A stretch of DNA of 64,000 nucleotides from Acidobacteriota bacterium (GTDB lineage Bacteria > Acidobacteriota > Terriglobia > Terriglobales > Acidobacteriaceae): the NCBI GenBank assembly GCA_018268915.1, contig JAFDVQ010000003.1, positions 62,001-126,000 on the forward strand. The letters run 5' to 3'. Below are positions 16,006 through 24,575 of the stretch, piece by piece. The notes beneath the pieces were generated by a model. The model saw nothing but the letters and a program-made list of their open reading frames with translations, did not search any database and was not told the origin of the DNA. The stretch's first letter is position 1, and every line of letters starts with the position of its first letter. The translations under genes and the position numbers were made by a program.

Positions 16006-18519
16006 ATGCCTCCCTCTCAGCATGCCGATCAGGAACAGGTTCTTGAAACGCCGGATTCTGGACCAGACTCCGAAAACCAACGGCGACGTCGCTGGCCGCG
16101 GTACCTTCTCATTGGCGCATCCTGGCTTCTGACGGCACTAGTTCTTCTCGCTGCAATCTTCGTAGTCTGGCTTCGTAACGCGGCCAAAGCTGCGCTTCCC
16201 CAACTCGATGGTGAGATTCATGTCTCCGCGCAGGGCATTCGAGGCCTCACAGCTCCCGTGGCCGTCCGCCGCGATCAGCATGGCGTTCCCCACATCGATG
16301 CAGCCTCGCAGGAAGATATGTTCGTAGCGCAAGGCTACGTGACCGCGCAGGATCGGCTATGGCAGATGGACGCCTACCGCCGAACCGCTAACGGTGAACT
16401 CGCCGAAGTGCTGGGATCGTCGCTGGTGCGCCATGACAAGATGCAGCGTCTGCAGCAGTTTCGAAATGTCGCGCATCGCGTCTACTCCAATCTCGCGCCG
16501 GAAGATCGTGCGCGCCTCGAGGCCTACGCGCGCGGAGTGAACCTGTACATCGCCCAACATCAGGACACACTGCCGCCCGAGTTCCGTCTGCTTCACTACA
16601 AGCCCCAGCCATGGTCCGGCGTTGACTCCATCTCGATCGGCATGATGATGGTCGACATGCTCGACACGCATTGGTACTCGAAACTGTTTCGCGAACGAAT
16701 TGCCGCGCAGCTCAACAATCCGAAGCTCGAGTCGGATCTCTACCCTGTCGGTTCGTGGCGCGATCATCCGCCAACCGGCGAAGTCGTTACCCCCGGGCAA
16801 CCTCATGCCCAACCCTCAGCTTCTGCCGACGATGACGACGAACGAACTGTCGCTCGCGAATTGCCTACGTGGGATCTCCAATTGATCCGCGATCTGGTCG
16901 CCGCGTCAATCGGTAACCACACGTGCCTCGACTGCAACCCCGGATCGAACAACTGGGTGATTTCCGGGACGCACACCGCAAGCGGAAAGCCGCTCCTCTC
17001 GAACGACATGCACCTCGGCCTGAATGAGCCCAGCATCTGGTACATGGCCGACCTGCGAGCACCGGGATTTCATGCAGCCGGCGTCACCCTGCCGGGAATG
17101 CCCTTCGTCATCGCCGGGCACAACGACCACGTTGCATGGGGATTCACTGCTCTTTACGGAGACGTGCAGGACCTCTACATCGAGAAAGTCCAGGACAACA
17201 AATACGAAGGTCCGGACAAACAATGGCACCCACTCACCATCGATCACGAGCTCATTCGCGTTCGCGCTGGCAGAGACGTTCATTACGATGTTCGCCTCAC
17301 TGAGCACGGTCCTCTGATCGATCCAATCTTCACGAAAGACCCGCGCGCCATCGCTCTCAAGTGGGCGCTCTACGACGCAACCCTGAACTCTATTCCGCTT
17401 TACGCCATCAACACCGCGTCGAACTGGACGGAGTTCAATGCCGCCCTGGCTCAATGGTGCTGGCCGACGCAAAATGTCGTCTACTCCGACGACGAGGGGC
17501 ACATCGGTTATCACGCCGTTGGCCGCATGCCCATTCGACCGGAAGGCATCATCAGTGTTCCCGTCACAGACTCGGCGCACGAGTGGCAGGGATATATTCC
17601 GTTTCAAGATCTTCCCAACACCTTCGATCCGCCATCCGGATTCCTGGCTACCGCCAACTCTCGCGTGACCTCAGCCGATTCGAAATACCCGCTGACCAAC
17701 GAGTGGGCAGATCCCTATCGCGCCGAGCGGATCCACAAGCTGCTTCAGGGTCGCGACCACATCACGCCTCCCGACCTGCTCGCCGTGCAGACGGATATTT
17801 ATAGCGAGATCGACCAGGAAATGGCTCATCGCTTTGCAACCGCGATCGATCACACCAACAACGCCGACGATCAGCTCCGCAAAGCAGCCGAACTGATGCG
17901 CAATTGGGACGGCCGCCTCACCATCGACTCTGTTGCCGCATCCATCGAGGTCAACGCGCGTTATAAGCTTCGACCGATGTTGTTGGAACCGAAAGTAGGC
18001 AAAGACCTCGCCAGGACTTATCAATGGTCCGAGTCGAACTTCGCCATGGAAGAGATCGTGATGCACGGCGGCGCTGACTGGCTTCCACCCGACTACAAGG
18101 ACTGGGACGCCTTCCTTGCCGATGTGGTTCGCCGCGCCCTCAAAGACAGCGACGCACCCGCGGACCTGAGCAAATGGACATACGGCAGCTGGCACGTCGT
18201 AGACATCGAACATCCGCTCTCCGGCTTCCTTCCATTCATCAGCCGCATGGCCGGCACCGGCAAGCAGCCCCTCAGCGGTGACACGCTTACTGTGAAGCAA
18301 GTCGGCGAGACCTTCGGCCCTTCGCAGCGCTTCACCATGGACTGGAGCAACATCGACAGCTCCACCGAAAACATCTCTCTAGGCGAAAGTGGCAATCCCT
18401 ACAGCCCTTACTATCGCGATCAATGGGATGACTACTACAACGGCCGCACCTTCCCACTGCCATTCACTTCGGAGGCTGTCAGCGCCAACGCGCAACATAC
18501 TCTGCATCTGCTGCCATGA
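16006..18519 (+). CDS. Penicillin acylase family (Ntn-hydrolase) protein
   Basis: An 837-residue protein anchored by one membrane helix (about residues 33-55). The A-chain region begins at TAPVAVRRDQHGVPHIDA. The processed B-chain should start at Ser314 in GSNNWVISG, the N-terminal nucleophile of this family, followed by GKPLLSNDMHLGL and the Asn-rich HNDHVAWGFT. The family cleaves amide bonds such as penicillin G, acyl-homoserine lactones or other N-acyl compounds; the natural substrate is unknown. The stop codon overlaps the ATG of the next gene (ATGA), so the pair is translationally coupled. Length is typical for the precursor. Confidence 0.92.
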   Translation: MPPSQHADQEQVLETPDSGPDSENQRRRRWPRYLLIGASWLLTALVLLAAIFVVWLRNAAKAALPQLDGEIHVSAQGIRGLTAPVAVRRDQHGVPHIDAASQEDMFVAQGYVTAQDRLWQMDAYRRTANGELAEVLGSSLVRHDKMQRLQQFRNVAHRVYSNLAPEDRARLEAYARGVNLYIAQHQDTLPPEFRLLHYKPQPWSGVDSISIGMMMVDMLDTHWYSKLFRERIAAQLNNPKLESDLYPVGSWRDHPPTGEVVTPGQPHAQPSASADDDDERTVARELPTWDLQLIRDLVAASIGNHTCLDCNPGSNNWVISGTHTASGKPLLSNDMHLGLNEPSIWYMADLRAPGFHAAGVTLPGMPFVIAGHNDHVAWGFTALYGDVQDLYIEKVQDNKYEGPDKQWHPLTIDHELIRVRAGRDVHYDVRLTEHGPLIDPIFTKDPRAIALKWALYDATLNSIPLYAINTASNWTEFNAALAQWCWPTQNVVYSDDEGHIGYHAVGRMPIRPEGIISVPVTDSAHEWQGYIPFQDLPNTFDPPSGFLATANSRVTSADSKYPLTNEWADPYRAERIHKLLQGRDHITPPDLLAVQTDIYSEIDQEMAHRFATAIDHTNNADDQLRKAAELMRNWDGRLTIDSVAASIEVNARYKLRPMLLEPKVGKDLARTYQWSESNFAMEEIVMHGGADWLPPDYKDWDAFLADVVRRALKDSDAPADLSKWTYGSWHVVDIEHPLSGFLPFISRMAGTGKQPLSGDTLTVKQVGETFGPSQRFTMDWSNIDSSTENISLGESGNPYSPYYRDQWDDYYNGRTFPLPFTSEAVSANAQHTLHLLP

Positions 18520-20408
18520 AAGAAGGATCAGAGATCGGTGATCTGGGATCAAGGCCCGTTGACAAAAATCGGGTGGCCCAGGTCTCGATTTTGAGACCTG
18601 GGAGAGATCTCGATGTTCTCAATCTCACTCGGCCCTTCCTCGGTCCCCTCATCATCTGTGTCGCCGCCTTCATCGCCACCACGCCCGATCTCATCTGGGG
18701 CAATTCCTGCGGTCACGACTTCGACTTCCACCTGGCGTCATGGATCGATGCGCGAGCAGCGTGGGGTCAGGGTCTTGTCTATCCGCACTGGGCGCCAAGT
18801 CCGAATTGGGGAGCGGGCGAGCCCCGCTTCGTCTTCTACCCGCCGCTCACGTGGATGCTTGGCGCGGCATTCGGCACCATCTTTCCTTGGAAAGGTGTGC
18901 AGCTCGCCATCCTCTGTTCTTTCCTTGCACTAACTGGTCTAGCTACGCGGGCCCTCGCCCGCCACCTGGGACTGAGCGAAGGCCCCGCCACTCTCGCGGG
19001 TTGCGCTGCGCTCTTTTCCGGCTACTCGATGTTCACCGCCTATGAGCGCTCCGCCTTCGGCGAGCTAGCCGGCGGCTTCTGGATCCCACTGCTCCTCCTT
19101 CTCATCCTCCGCGACCGCAAGCCACAGGCACAGTTATTCCAGCGTGCATTTGATGGCTCCGCGTTTCTGCTCGCATTCGTTATTGCGGGCGCATGGCTCT
19201 CCAACGCCCCTCTAGGGGTGATGGCCAGCTATCTCCTCGCAGCCGTCGCCCTCATCGTCGCCCTGATCCGCCGTTCATGGGCGACCATCCTTCGAGCCAG
19301 CACAGGTGTGGCGTTGGGAATTGGGCTCTCTGCTCTCTATCTGGTGCCCGCAGCGGTCGAGCAGCGCTGGGTGCAGATTCGCCAGGCAGTCGACGACCCC
19401 GGCCTCGCAATCGAGAACAGCTTCCTTTTCGCACGGCATGCCAATCCCAATCTCGAGCTGCACGACGTCGAGCTTCTGCGCGTATCCATCATTGCTGTCA
19501 TCATGCTTGGCATTGCAGTGCTGGCATTCTTTGTTGCGTGGCGGCGCGGCAAGCTGCCAATAGATCGCTCGCTGTGGATTCCACTCGCTCTGATCCCTAT
19601 CGCGATCCTCTTCCTGCAGTTCCCCATCTCGCTGCCGATTTGGAACGCACTGCCAAAACTTCGCTTCCTTCAATTCCCATGGAGATGGCTAGTCGCGCTC
19701 GAAGCGCCAATGGCGATCTTCTTCGCCGCTGCGGTCTGGCCGAATAGAAGGTGGCTGCGCAATGCTGTGGTTGCAGCGTGTTCATTGTTGTTCATCTTTA
19801 TCACGACTGCTTCCCTGTTCCTGTTTCACCAGAGTTGCGATGCAGAAGATCGCGTCTCGGGAATGCTTTCGGCTTATCAACACGGCCAGGGCTTCGAAGG
19901 TGTGGATGAATACGCGCCGCCCGGCGCCGACAACTCCATTGTCCCGATCGGTGTCCCTGATGCCTGTCTCGTTACCAATTCGACTACAATCCTCGCCGCA
20001 GCATCCTCCGACGGAACTATCCCCGAGTGGGATCCGGCGAATGGCCATTGCGATGCTACTTACTCATGGGCCACCCAAGGTGGACAGATACACACCGAAC
20101 ATCGCAAACTCCTCGCCGACATTCCGCACGCAGGCTTCCTGATCCTGCACTTGCGCGAGTACGCGGCATGGCAAGTCCGCGTCAACGGCCGGCTGCTTGC
20201 GTTCGGCGCCGATCCGATAATCGGCCCGCTGCCCCATCGCGACGACGGCATGATGGCTGTTCCCGTCCCACAGGGACATATCACGCTTGCAATCGACTGG
20301 GCCACTACTCGCGACATGACTGCGAGCCGCTGGCTCAGCGCTATCTCAGTCATCTTGCTCCTCGCACTTTGCATCGCAGAGCGTCGAGCAGGCCGCATCG
20401 CAGCTTGA
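18516..20408 (+). CDS. Large multi-spanning membrane protein (GT-C/YfhO-like)
   Basis: A 630-residue protein with about 11 membrane segments followed by a 170-residue C-terminal extracytoplasmic domain and a final helix. After the first helix, an Asp-rich loop (NSCGHDFDFHLASW) is consistent with GT-C type glycosyltransferases; related proteins are annotated as 6-pyruvoyl-tetrahydropterin synthase-related membrane proteins. The ATG overlaps the stop of the acylase gene. The first 31 residues are built almost entirely from repeats: a GATC heptamer array and then a palindromic element read as NRVAQVSILRPG. Later in-frame starts (GTG 18573, TTG 18591) lie inside the repeat, so the true N-terminus is open. 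Confidence 0.8.
   Translation: MKEGSEIGDLGSRPVDKNRVAQVSILRPGRDLDVLNLTRPFLGPLIICVAAFIATTPDLIWGNSCGHDFDFHLASWIDARAAWGQGLVYPHWAPSPNWGAGEPRFVFYPPLTWMLGAAFGTIFPWKGVQLAILCSFLALTGLATRALARHLGLSEGPATLAGCAALFSGYSMFTAYERSAFGELAGGFWIPLLLLLILRDRKPQAQLFQRAFDGSAFLLAFVIAGAWLSNAPLGVMASYLLAAVALIVALIRRSWATILRASTGVALGIGLSALYLVPAAVEQRWVQIRQAVDDPGLAIENSFLFARHANPNLELHDVELLRVSIIAVIMLGIAVLAFFVAWRRGKLPIDRSLWIPLALIPIAILFLQFPISLPIWNALPKLRFLQFPWRWLVALEAPMAIFFAAAVWPNRRWLRNAVVAACSLLFIFITTASLFLFHQSCDAEDRVSGMLSAYQHGQGFEGVDEYAPPGADNSIVPIGVPDACLVTNSTTILAAASSDGTIPEWDPANGHCDATYSWATQGGQIHTEHRKLLADIPHAGFLILHLREYAAWQVRVNGRLLAFGADPIIGPLPHRDDGMMAVPVPQGHITLAIDWATTRDMTASRWLSAISVILLLALCIAERRAGRIAA
18526..18553. repeat. Heptameric tandem repeat, GATCNNN class
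   Basis: Four consecutive 7-bp units share GATC and vary in the last three bases (GATCAGA, GATCGGT, GATCTGG, GATCAAG). The array falls within the first codons of the membrane-protein gene. Confidence 0.75.
18569..18612. repeat. Protein-coding palindromic element, copy 1
   Basis: A perfect 10-bp inverted repeat (CCCAGGTCTC at 18577-18586, GAGACCTGGG at 18593-18602) with a GATTTT loop is preceded by AATCGGGTGG. It is translated in the membrane-protein gene as NRVAQVSILRPGRD. The same element, in the same reading frame, occurs inside tgt at 60641, and a third relative lies at 28766. Confidence 0.85.
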
Positions 20409-20424
20409 AAATCCGCGACTCAGT

Positions 20425-20430
20425 TAAAAT
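20425..20430 (+). promoter_or_regulatory. -10 box close to the ispA start
   Basis: TAAAAT ends 8 nt before the ATG at 20439. A weak GGAAG lies within the spacer, so the transcript could be leaderless or have a very short leader. Confidence 0.35.
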
Positions 20431-20438
20431 GGAAGTAG

Positions 20439-21329
20439 ATGCCGACAGATGTGAAATCCCTGATTCAGGAAGGCGCTGATCTCACGGATCGTGCGCTTGA
20501 GAACCTGATCCCCTCGCTCGAGACAGTGCCGGCCTCGATTCACGGCGCCATGCGGCACAGCGTTTTCGCAGGCGGCAAGCGGCTGCGGCCCGTGCTCGCA
20601 ATGCAGGCCGCCGCGACAATCTCCGGCTCGGTTCCGCGTGGCATCGAGCGGCTCGGAGCAGCGATCGAAATGCTGCACACTTACTCATTGATTCACGACG
20701 ATCTGCCGGCCCTCGACAATGACGACCTTCGTCGCGGCAAGCCGACATGCCACGTCGCATTCGGTGAGGCCATCGCCATCCTGGCCGGAGACGCGCTACA
20801 AACACGCGCATTCGAAATTCTCGCCGGGCTTGACTCGCCACCAGCAGCAACCGTTCAGATCATCGGCCTCATCGCCCACGCCATCGGTACCGTCGACGGC
20901 ATGATCGGCGGCCAGGTCCTCGACATCGAGAGCGAACATCAAAAGCCCACGCCAGAACTCGTCGAGGCCATTCATCGCGCCAAGACCGGAGCACTCATTC
21001 GCGTCAGCGTGGTCACGGGTGGTGTCTACGCCGGAGCAGCAGCCGACGACGTCGCTCGCCTCGACACCTTCGGCCGTAAGGCTGGACTGGCGTTTCAGAT
21101 TGTCGACGATGTTCTCGACATGACTGTCGACTCGGCCCATCTAGGCAAAACAGCCGGAAAAGACCTCGCAACAGAAAAAGCCACGTGGCCGGCCGTTTAC
21201 GGCATTGAGCAGAGCCAGCGTGACGCTGCAACCCTCATAGAAGAGGCTTTCGCTGCCCTCGCGCCTTATGGCTCTCGCGCTGACGGCCTCAAGGCGGTCG
21301 CCCGCTACCTTGTGGATCGAAAAAACTGA
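20439..21329 (+). CDS. ispA: Short-chain polyprenyl diphosphate synthase (farnesyl diphosphate synthase)
   Basis: A 296-residue all-helical prenyltransferase. The first Asp-rich motif is DDLPALD at residues 87-93, and the second is FQIVDDVLD, followed by KTAGKDLATEKATWP typical of bacterial FPP/GGPP synthases. GGKRLRP near residue 46 binds isopentenyl diphosphate. It makes the C15 (or C20) substrate used by UppS, whose gene lies 12 kb away. Product length cannot be fixed from sequence. It stands alone, 31 nt after the preceding membrane gene. Confidence 0.93.
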   Translation: MPTDVKSLIQEGADLTDRALENLIPSLETVPASIHGAMRHSVFAGGKRLRPVLAMQAAATISGSVPRGIERLGAAIEMLHTYSLIHDDLPALDNDDLRRGKPTCHVAFGEAIAILAGDALQTRAFEILAGLDSPPAATVQIIGLIAHAIGTVDGMIGGQVLDIESEHQKPTPELVEAIHRAKTGALIRVSVVTGGVYAGAAADDVARLDTFGRKAGLAFQIVDDVLDMTVDSAHLGKTAGKDLATEKATWPAVYGIEQSQRDAATLIEEAFAALAPYGSRADGLKAVARYLVDRKN

Positions 21330-21420
21330 CCTGACATCTAATCAATTACAGGGGACTGCAGGCCTATAGCCGCGGTACCTACTGAGGGCGTGAAGAACTG
21401 ATTCAGCCCGGGAGCAGTAG

Positions 21421-21780
21421 ATGTTTCGTAAACTGTTGAAGTCCAAAATTCATCGCGCCACCGTAACGAAATCGGACCTGAACTACGAGGGCAGCATCGC
21501 AGTCGATGCAGAGCTGCTGGAGGCGGCCGATATTCAGCCATTCGAAGCCGTGCACGTGTGGAATGTGACCAATGGAAGCCGTCTGCAGACCTATGCCCTT
21601 CCCGTCGAGAAAGGCGGAGGCGAGATCTGCCTCAACGGTGCTGCCGCCCGCTTAGCCCAGGCAGGCGACCTCGTCATCATCGCGAGCTTTGCATGGCTCG
21701 ACGAGAAACAGGCCGCATCTTCAAAGCCCAGGCTGGTCTTCGTCGACGCGAAGAACCACATCGCCGAAGTAAAGTCGTAA
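21421..21780 (+). CDS. panD: Aspartate 1-decarboxylase
   Basis: A 119-residue proenzyme that makes beta-alanine for pantothenate and CoA. The self-cleavage site Gly24-Ser25 (NYEGSI) is present; Ser25 becomes the pyruvoyl cofactor. [18 protein letters not shown] and [12 protein letters not shown] are family motifs. Length is typical. The following SufT-like gene starts 18 nt downstream, so the two may be co-transcribed. Confidence 0.97.
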   Translation: MFRKLLKSKIHRATVTKSDLNYEGSIAVDAELLEAADIQPFEAVHVWNVTNGSRLQTYALPVEKGGGEICLNGAAARLAQAGDLVIIASFAWLDEKQAASSKPRLVFVDAKNHIAEVKS

Positions 21781-21798
21781 GCAGCGATCACTATTTCG

Positions 21799-22125
21799 AT
21801 GCTGAGTGAAAACCAGATCTTCGCCGCGCTCCGCGACTGCTTCGATCCCGAGGTGAAGCTTAACCTCGTCGACCTCGGCCTGATTTACGGAATTGATACC
21901 GGGCCGGATCCTGACTCGACTCCGGCGTGGCCGCGTCAGTGGGTGAAAGTCACAATGACGCTGACCACCGAATACTGCCCGGCTTCAGGCCTGATCATCG
22001 AACAGATACACAACCGGCTTGCCACCATTCCGGACATCAGCAAAGTGGATGTAAATCTTGTCTGGGAGCCCAGGTGGACTCCCCATAGAATCAGCGACGC
22101 AGGCCGGAAGCAACTGGGTATCTAG
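21799..22125 (+). CDS. MIP18/DUF59 family iron-sulfur assembly protein (SufT/PaaD-like)
   Basis: A 108-residue single-domain protein. The family core is visible: a first helix ending in DPEVKLNLVDLGLIYGI, strands, then TTEYCPASGLIIEQIHNRL with the conserved Cys, and VDVNLVWEPRW. Such proteins help mature Fe-S proteins. An insertion of about 10 residues (GPDPDSTPAW) follows strand 1. The next gene is convergent and ends at the adjacent base. Confidence 0.88.
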   Translation: MLSENQIFAALRDCFDPEVKLNLVDLGLIYGIDTGPDPDSTPAWPRQWVKVTMTLTTEYCPASGLIIEQIHNRLATIPDISKVDVNLVWEPRWTPHRISDAGRKQLGI

Positions 22126-22482
22126 CTACCCGGCAATGTCTACATCTTCACGGGAAATGACCCGCCGCAGCGACTCGCCCTTCTCCGCGACCCCTTCCAT
22201 GACGTCACGCACCTGCTCAAACATCGACTGCGCGCGATCGACATAGCCCGGAAGTGCCTCCCACCAGCGCTTAAGGGTCTCTTCGTGATCCATCAGCGCA
22301 AGCGCAGTTCCGGAGGCTGCCATGACAAGTCCGGCGCGTTTGTGCCCGGTCAGAAGCAACAAGCCACCAGCTACCAGCGATCCACAAGCAGCCACTTTGG
22401 CCCAGTCATACGATTCATTCTGCGCCATTTCAGTCAACCTCGAGTAGCTGGTCTCCGGGTTAGGAAAAGAGGCGATATTCAT
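22126..22482 (-). CDS. Small protein with membrane hairpin, unknown function
   Basis: A 118-residue protein. Residues 28-62 form two short hydrophobic segments (VAACGSLVAGGLLLLTGHKRA and VMAASGTALALM), followed by a helical amphipathic tail (VDRAQSMFEQVRDVMEGVAEK). AAGGAGA lies 6 nt upstream of the ATG, which fixes the start. The architecture is like YtxH/DUF-type stress-associated membrane proteins, but I cannot assign it. Its stop abuts the end of the convergent SufT-like gene. Confidence 0.65.
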   Translation of the reverse strand: MNIASFPNPETSYSRLTEMAQNESYDWAKVAACGSLVAGGLLLLTGHKRAGLVMAASGTALALMDHEETLKRWWEALPGYVDRAQSMFEQVRDVMEGVAEKGESLRRVISREDVDIAG

Positions 22483-22547
22483 GCAATCTCCTTGGTTCAG
22501 TCAGATGCAGTCCGTCGGCAACGGGCAGCTAGAGAACTCGGCACGGC

Positions 22548-22856
22548 TCAGTCCAGGTCGAAATCGCGCAATGGCTTGCCAGCCGGAGCATCCTTGGCCT
22601 TCTTCAGCGCTTCAGCAAACTTCTTATCGAATAAGTCTTCTTTGTTCTTCTCGGCGTCGATCGACTGGCGGAAGATCGACTCCTTGCGCTCATCATGCTC
22701 CCGCATGGCCTTTGCGGCCGTCTCGAGATCTTCAAACATCTTCTTGCGTGGCGCTGACGTGTGACTGATCACCAGCCCGGTGCTCGCATCCACCAAAATC
22801 ATGGCCCCGCAGTCGGGACATGCAACCTGAAATGTGTCTGGCTTCGAATTACCCAT
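22548..22856 (-). CDS. Small zinc-ribbon protein
   Basis: A 102-residue soluble protein. It begins with ACPDCGAMILVDASTG, one CxxC pair of a zinc ribbon, but no second pair follows, so zinc binding would need a dimer or other ligands. The rest is a charged helix (FEDLETAAKAMREHDERKESI, KNKEDLFDKKFAEALKKAKD). The function is unknown. The ATG lacks a Shine-Dalgarno sequence, and TAAAAT lies 9 nt upstream. Confidence 0.65.
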   Translation of the reverse strand: MGNSKPDTFQVACPDCGAMILVDASTGLVISHTSAPRKKMFEDLETAAKAMREHDERKESIFRQSIDAEKNKEDLFDKKFAEALKKAKDAPAGKPLRDFDLD

Positions 22857-22865
22857 AACGAGGGT

Positions 22866-22871
22866 ATTTTA
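22866..22871 (-). promoter_or_regulatory. -10 box of a probable leaderless promoter
   Basis: On the minus strand TAAAAT ends 9 nt before the ATG at 22856, and the spacer contains no ribosome-binding site. Confidence 0.4.
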
Positions 22872-22930
22872 GGCGCTGTGGCTGCTCCAGCCAAGCCGCA
22901 TCGCGATATCTCCCCACAGGTCCGTGCATA

Positions 22931-24421
22931 TTACTGGTTCGTTGGATTACCCCGCACGTGCAGAATCACCCTCCTGTACGAGGTTAGCCTCGGCGATCCT
23001 TCATCGGTTACCGCCAGTATGATGTGCGCTACACCGTCTCCCTTGCACGGAATCATCGGAAGCCAGAGAGGTCTGCAGGCCGCATCGGCGCGCACCGTTA
23101 CACGAGCCGTATCCGCTCCGGTAAGCGTCAGCGCAGCCAGATTTCCATCCGCGACCCCTGCCTCGGCGTAGTGGAACCACTGATAGTGGATCGGCTGCCC
23201 ATCCGGATCGCTGCTCTGCCCCGCATCCAGGGTTACCGCCTGCCCCACTTTGACATCTATTTCGATCGGCTCTGTTCCGCTCTTGCCGTTCACGATTGCT
23301 ATGGGATTGTGGTTTGCATGCTTGAAATCGGCGATAGTCCAGCTCATGCGTGCCGCAAAGTCGTTCTGGAACGCCTCACGCCAACGCCAGATCGTCGCCT
23401 GATCTGAAGTGTGCTCTTTGCCGTCGACGCCTTGAACCGTGTCACGCGAATCGACCCGTCTGAATTGATCTCCTCCCTGCGTCCAGATCTCATGTGTCTC
23501 GCCATACGGCTGCCGAGGGATATACCGACCGCCCCACCCTCCCCAGTCTGGCCGGCGATAGGCATTCAGCCCGTTGTCAATCAGTCCCAGGAACGATGGC
23601 GTATCCCCCTCCATGATGAACATGAACTTGGGGTACTTCTTCCCGAGCGGCCCCTTGCTGCGGATGTTGTCATCAAGCCACTCATTCGTGACGGTCGTCC
23701 GGTCCGCGCCTTCTCCATTGCGGTAATACTTGTCGCCACTGATTCCCGTCCACGCTGCCGAAACATACTCTCCGCTTGTCGGGCTCGAAGGCGAGACGAC
23801 GTAGAACAGTTCGCGAAATTCCTTCCGAATCCACGGTCCCGCATCGTCCTGATCGCTGATCGAATACACCCGCAATCTCGCGACAAGCTTTGCCAACTCA
23901 TCCGGTGAGTGCGCCGCCTTCAGGTCCATCAGCGCCTGAGCCAGCGTGTTCGCGCCACCCCAGATACAGATCCACAAGGGTCGCGTGTCATCGCGCTCAA
24001 TCGCCTGGATGATAGCCTTCGATCCATCCGACGATTTCCCGGTCCCTGTGGACGCCATTCCATATGCACCCTGTCCTGTATGTACCTTGCCTCGCAACTC
24101 TTCCGCCTCAGGCCAGCCCTTTGCATGAAGCAGCAGGTTTGGTCGCACCTCGCCGTAGGCGTCAATCAGTTCCCGCATGGTTTCGGGATGCGTTTTAGTC
24201 TTCTGCCACGTTGAGGTCGTCGCAACCATGGCTTCGATGTCAAACTCGTTTGAGTACATCAGCAGGCGCACAAACGACATCTGGTCGTCGGGCTCGTTGC
24301 CGATATCGCTGATCACCACCACGCGCGGCTTGCCCGTGAAGTTATCCACGTGCGTGTTGGGAACTACCTGCGCTGTCACCATGATCGCGATGCATAGAGT
24401 TGTGGCCCAAAGCACTTTCAT
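22931..24421 (-). CDS. Secreted DUF1593 protein (nucleoside hydrolase-like)
   Basis: A 496-residue exported protein (signal peptide MKVLWATTLCIAIMVTAQ). Residues 30-330 are the DUF1593 domain, which has a nucleoside-hydrolase-like fold: VVVISDIGNEPDDQMSFVRLL holds the Asp cluster expected to bind calcium and substrate, and WICIWGGANTLAQAL is another conserved segment. The last 130 residues form an Ig-like domain (DAGQSSDPDGQPIHYQWFHY). It probably cleaves a glycosidic bond in a plant- or nucleoside-derived substrate outside the cytoplasm; the substrate is unknown. Confidence 0.85.
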   Translation of the reverse strand: MKVLWATTLCIAIMVTAQVVPNTHVDNFTGKPRVVVISDIGNEPDDQMSFVRLLMYSNEFDIEAMVATTSTWQKTKTHPETMRELIDAYGEVRPNLLLHAKGWPEAEELRGKVHTGQGAYGMASTGTGKSSDGSKAIIQAIERDDTRPLWICIWGGANTLAQALMDLKAAHSPDELAKLVARLRVYSISDQDDAGPWIRKEFRELFYVVSPSSPTSGEYVSAAWTGISGDKYYRNGEGADRTTVTNEWLDDNIRSKGPLGKKYPKFMFIMEGDTPSFLGLIDNGLNAYRRPDWGGWGGRYIPRQPYGETHEIWTQGGDQFRRVDSRDTVQGVDGKEHTSDQATIWRWREAFQNDFAARMSWTIADFKHANHNPIAIVNGKSGTEPIEIDVKVGQAVTLDAGQSSDPDGQPIHYQWFHYAEAGVADGNLAALTLTGADTARVTVRADAACRPLWLPMIPCKGDGVAHIILAVTDEGSPRLTSYRRVILHVRGNPTNQ

Positions 24422-24575
24422 CGTTCATTCTCCGTTACTGCTTCGCTGTTCTGTTCGTCACAATCCTGTTCGCCATCAACAACTCTTCCTGCCATTCTGG
24501 GTCACAGCTTTGCAGGTGCGCAGCAGGCATGGCCGCGCCGCCGTCCTTAGTAAAAAACATCAGGGGTGTGACAAG

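Noticed and set aside
20065..20085. Possible further palindromic element (GGGCCACCC) in the membrane-protein gene
   Set aside because: Only a short match, without the flanking AATCGGGT or the paired stem.
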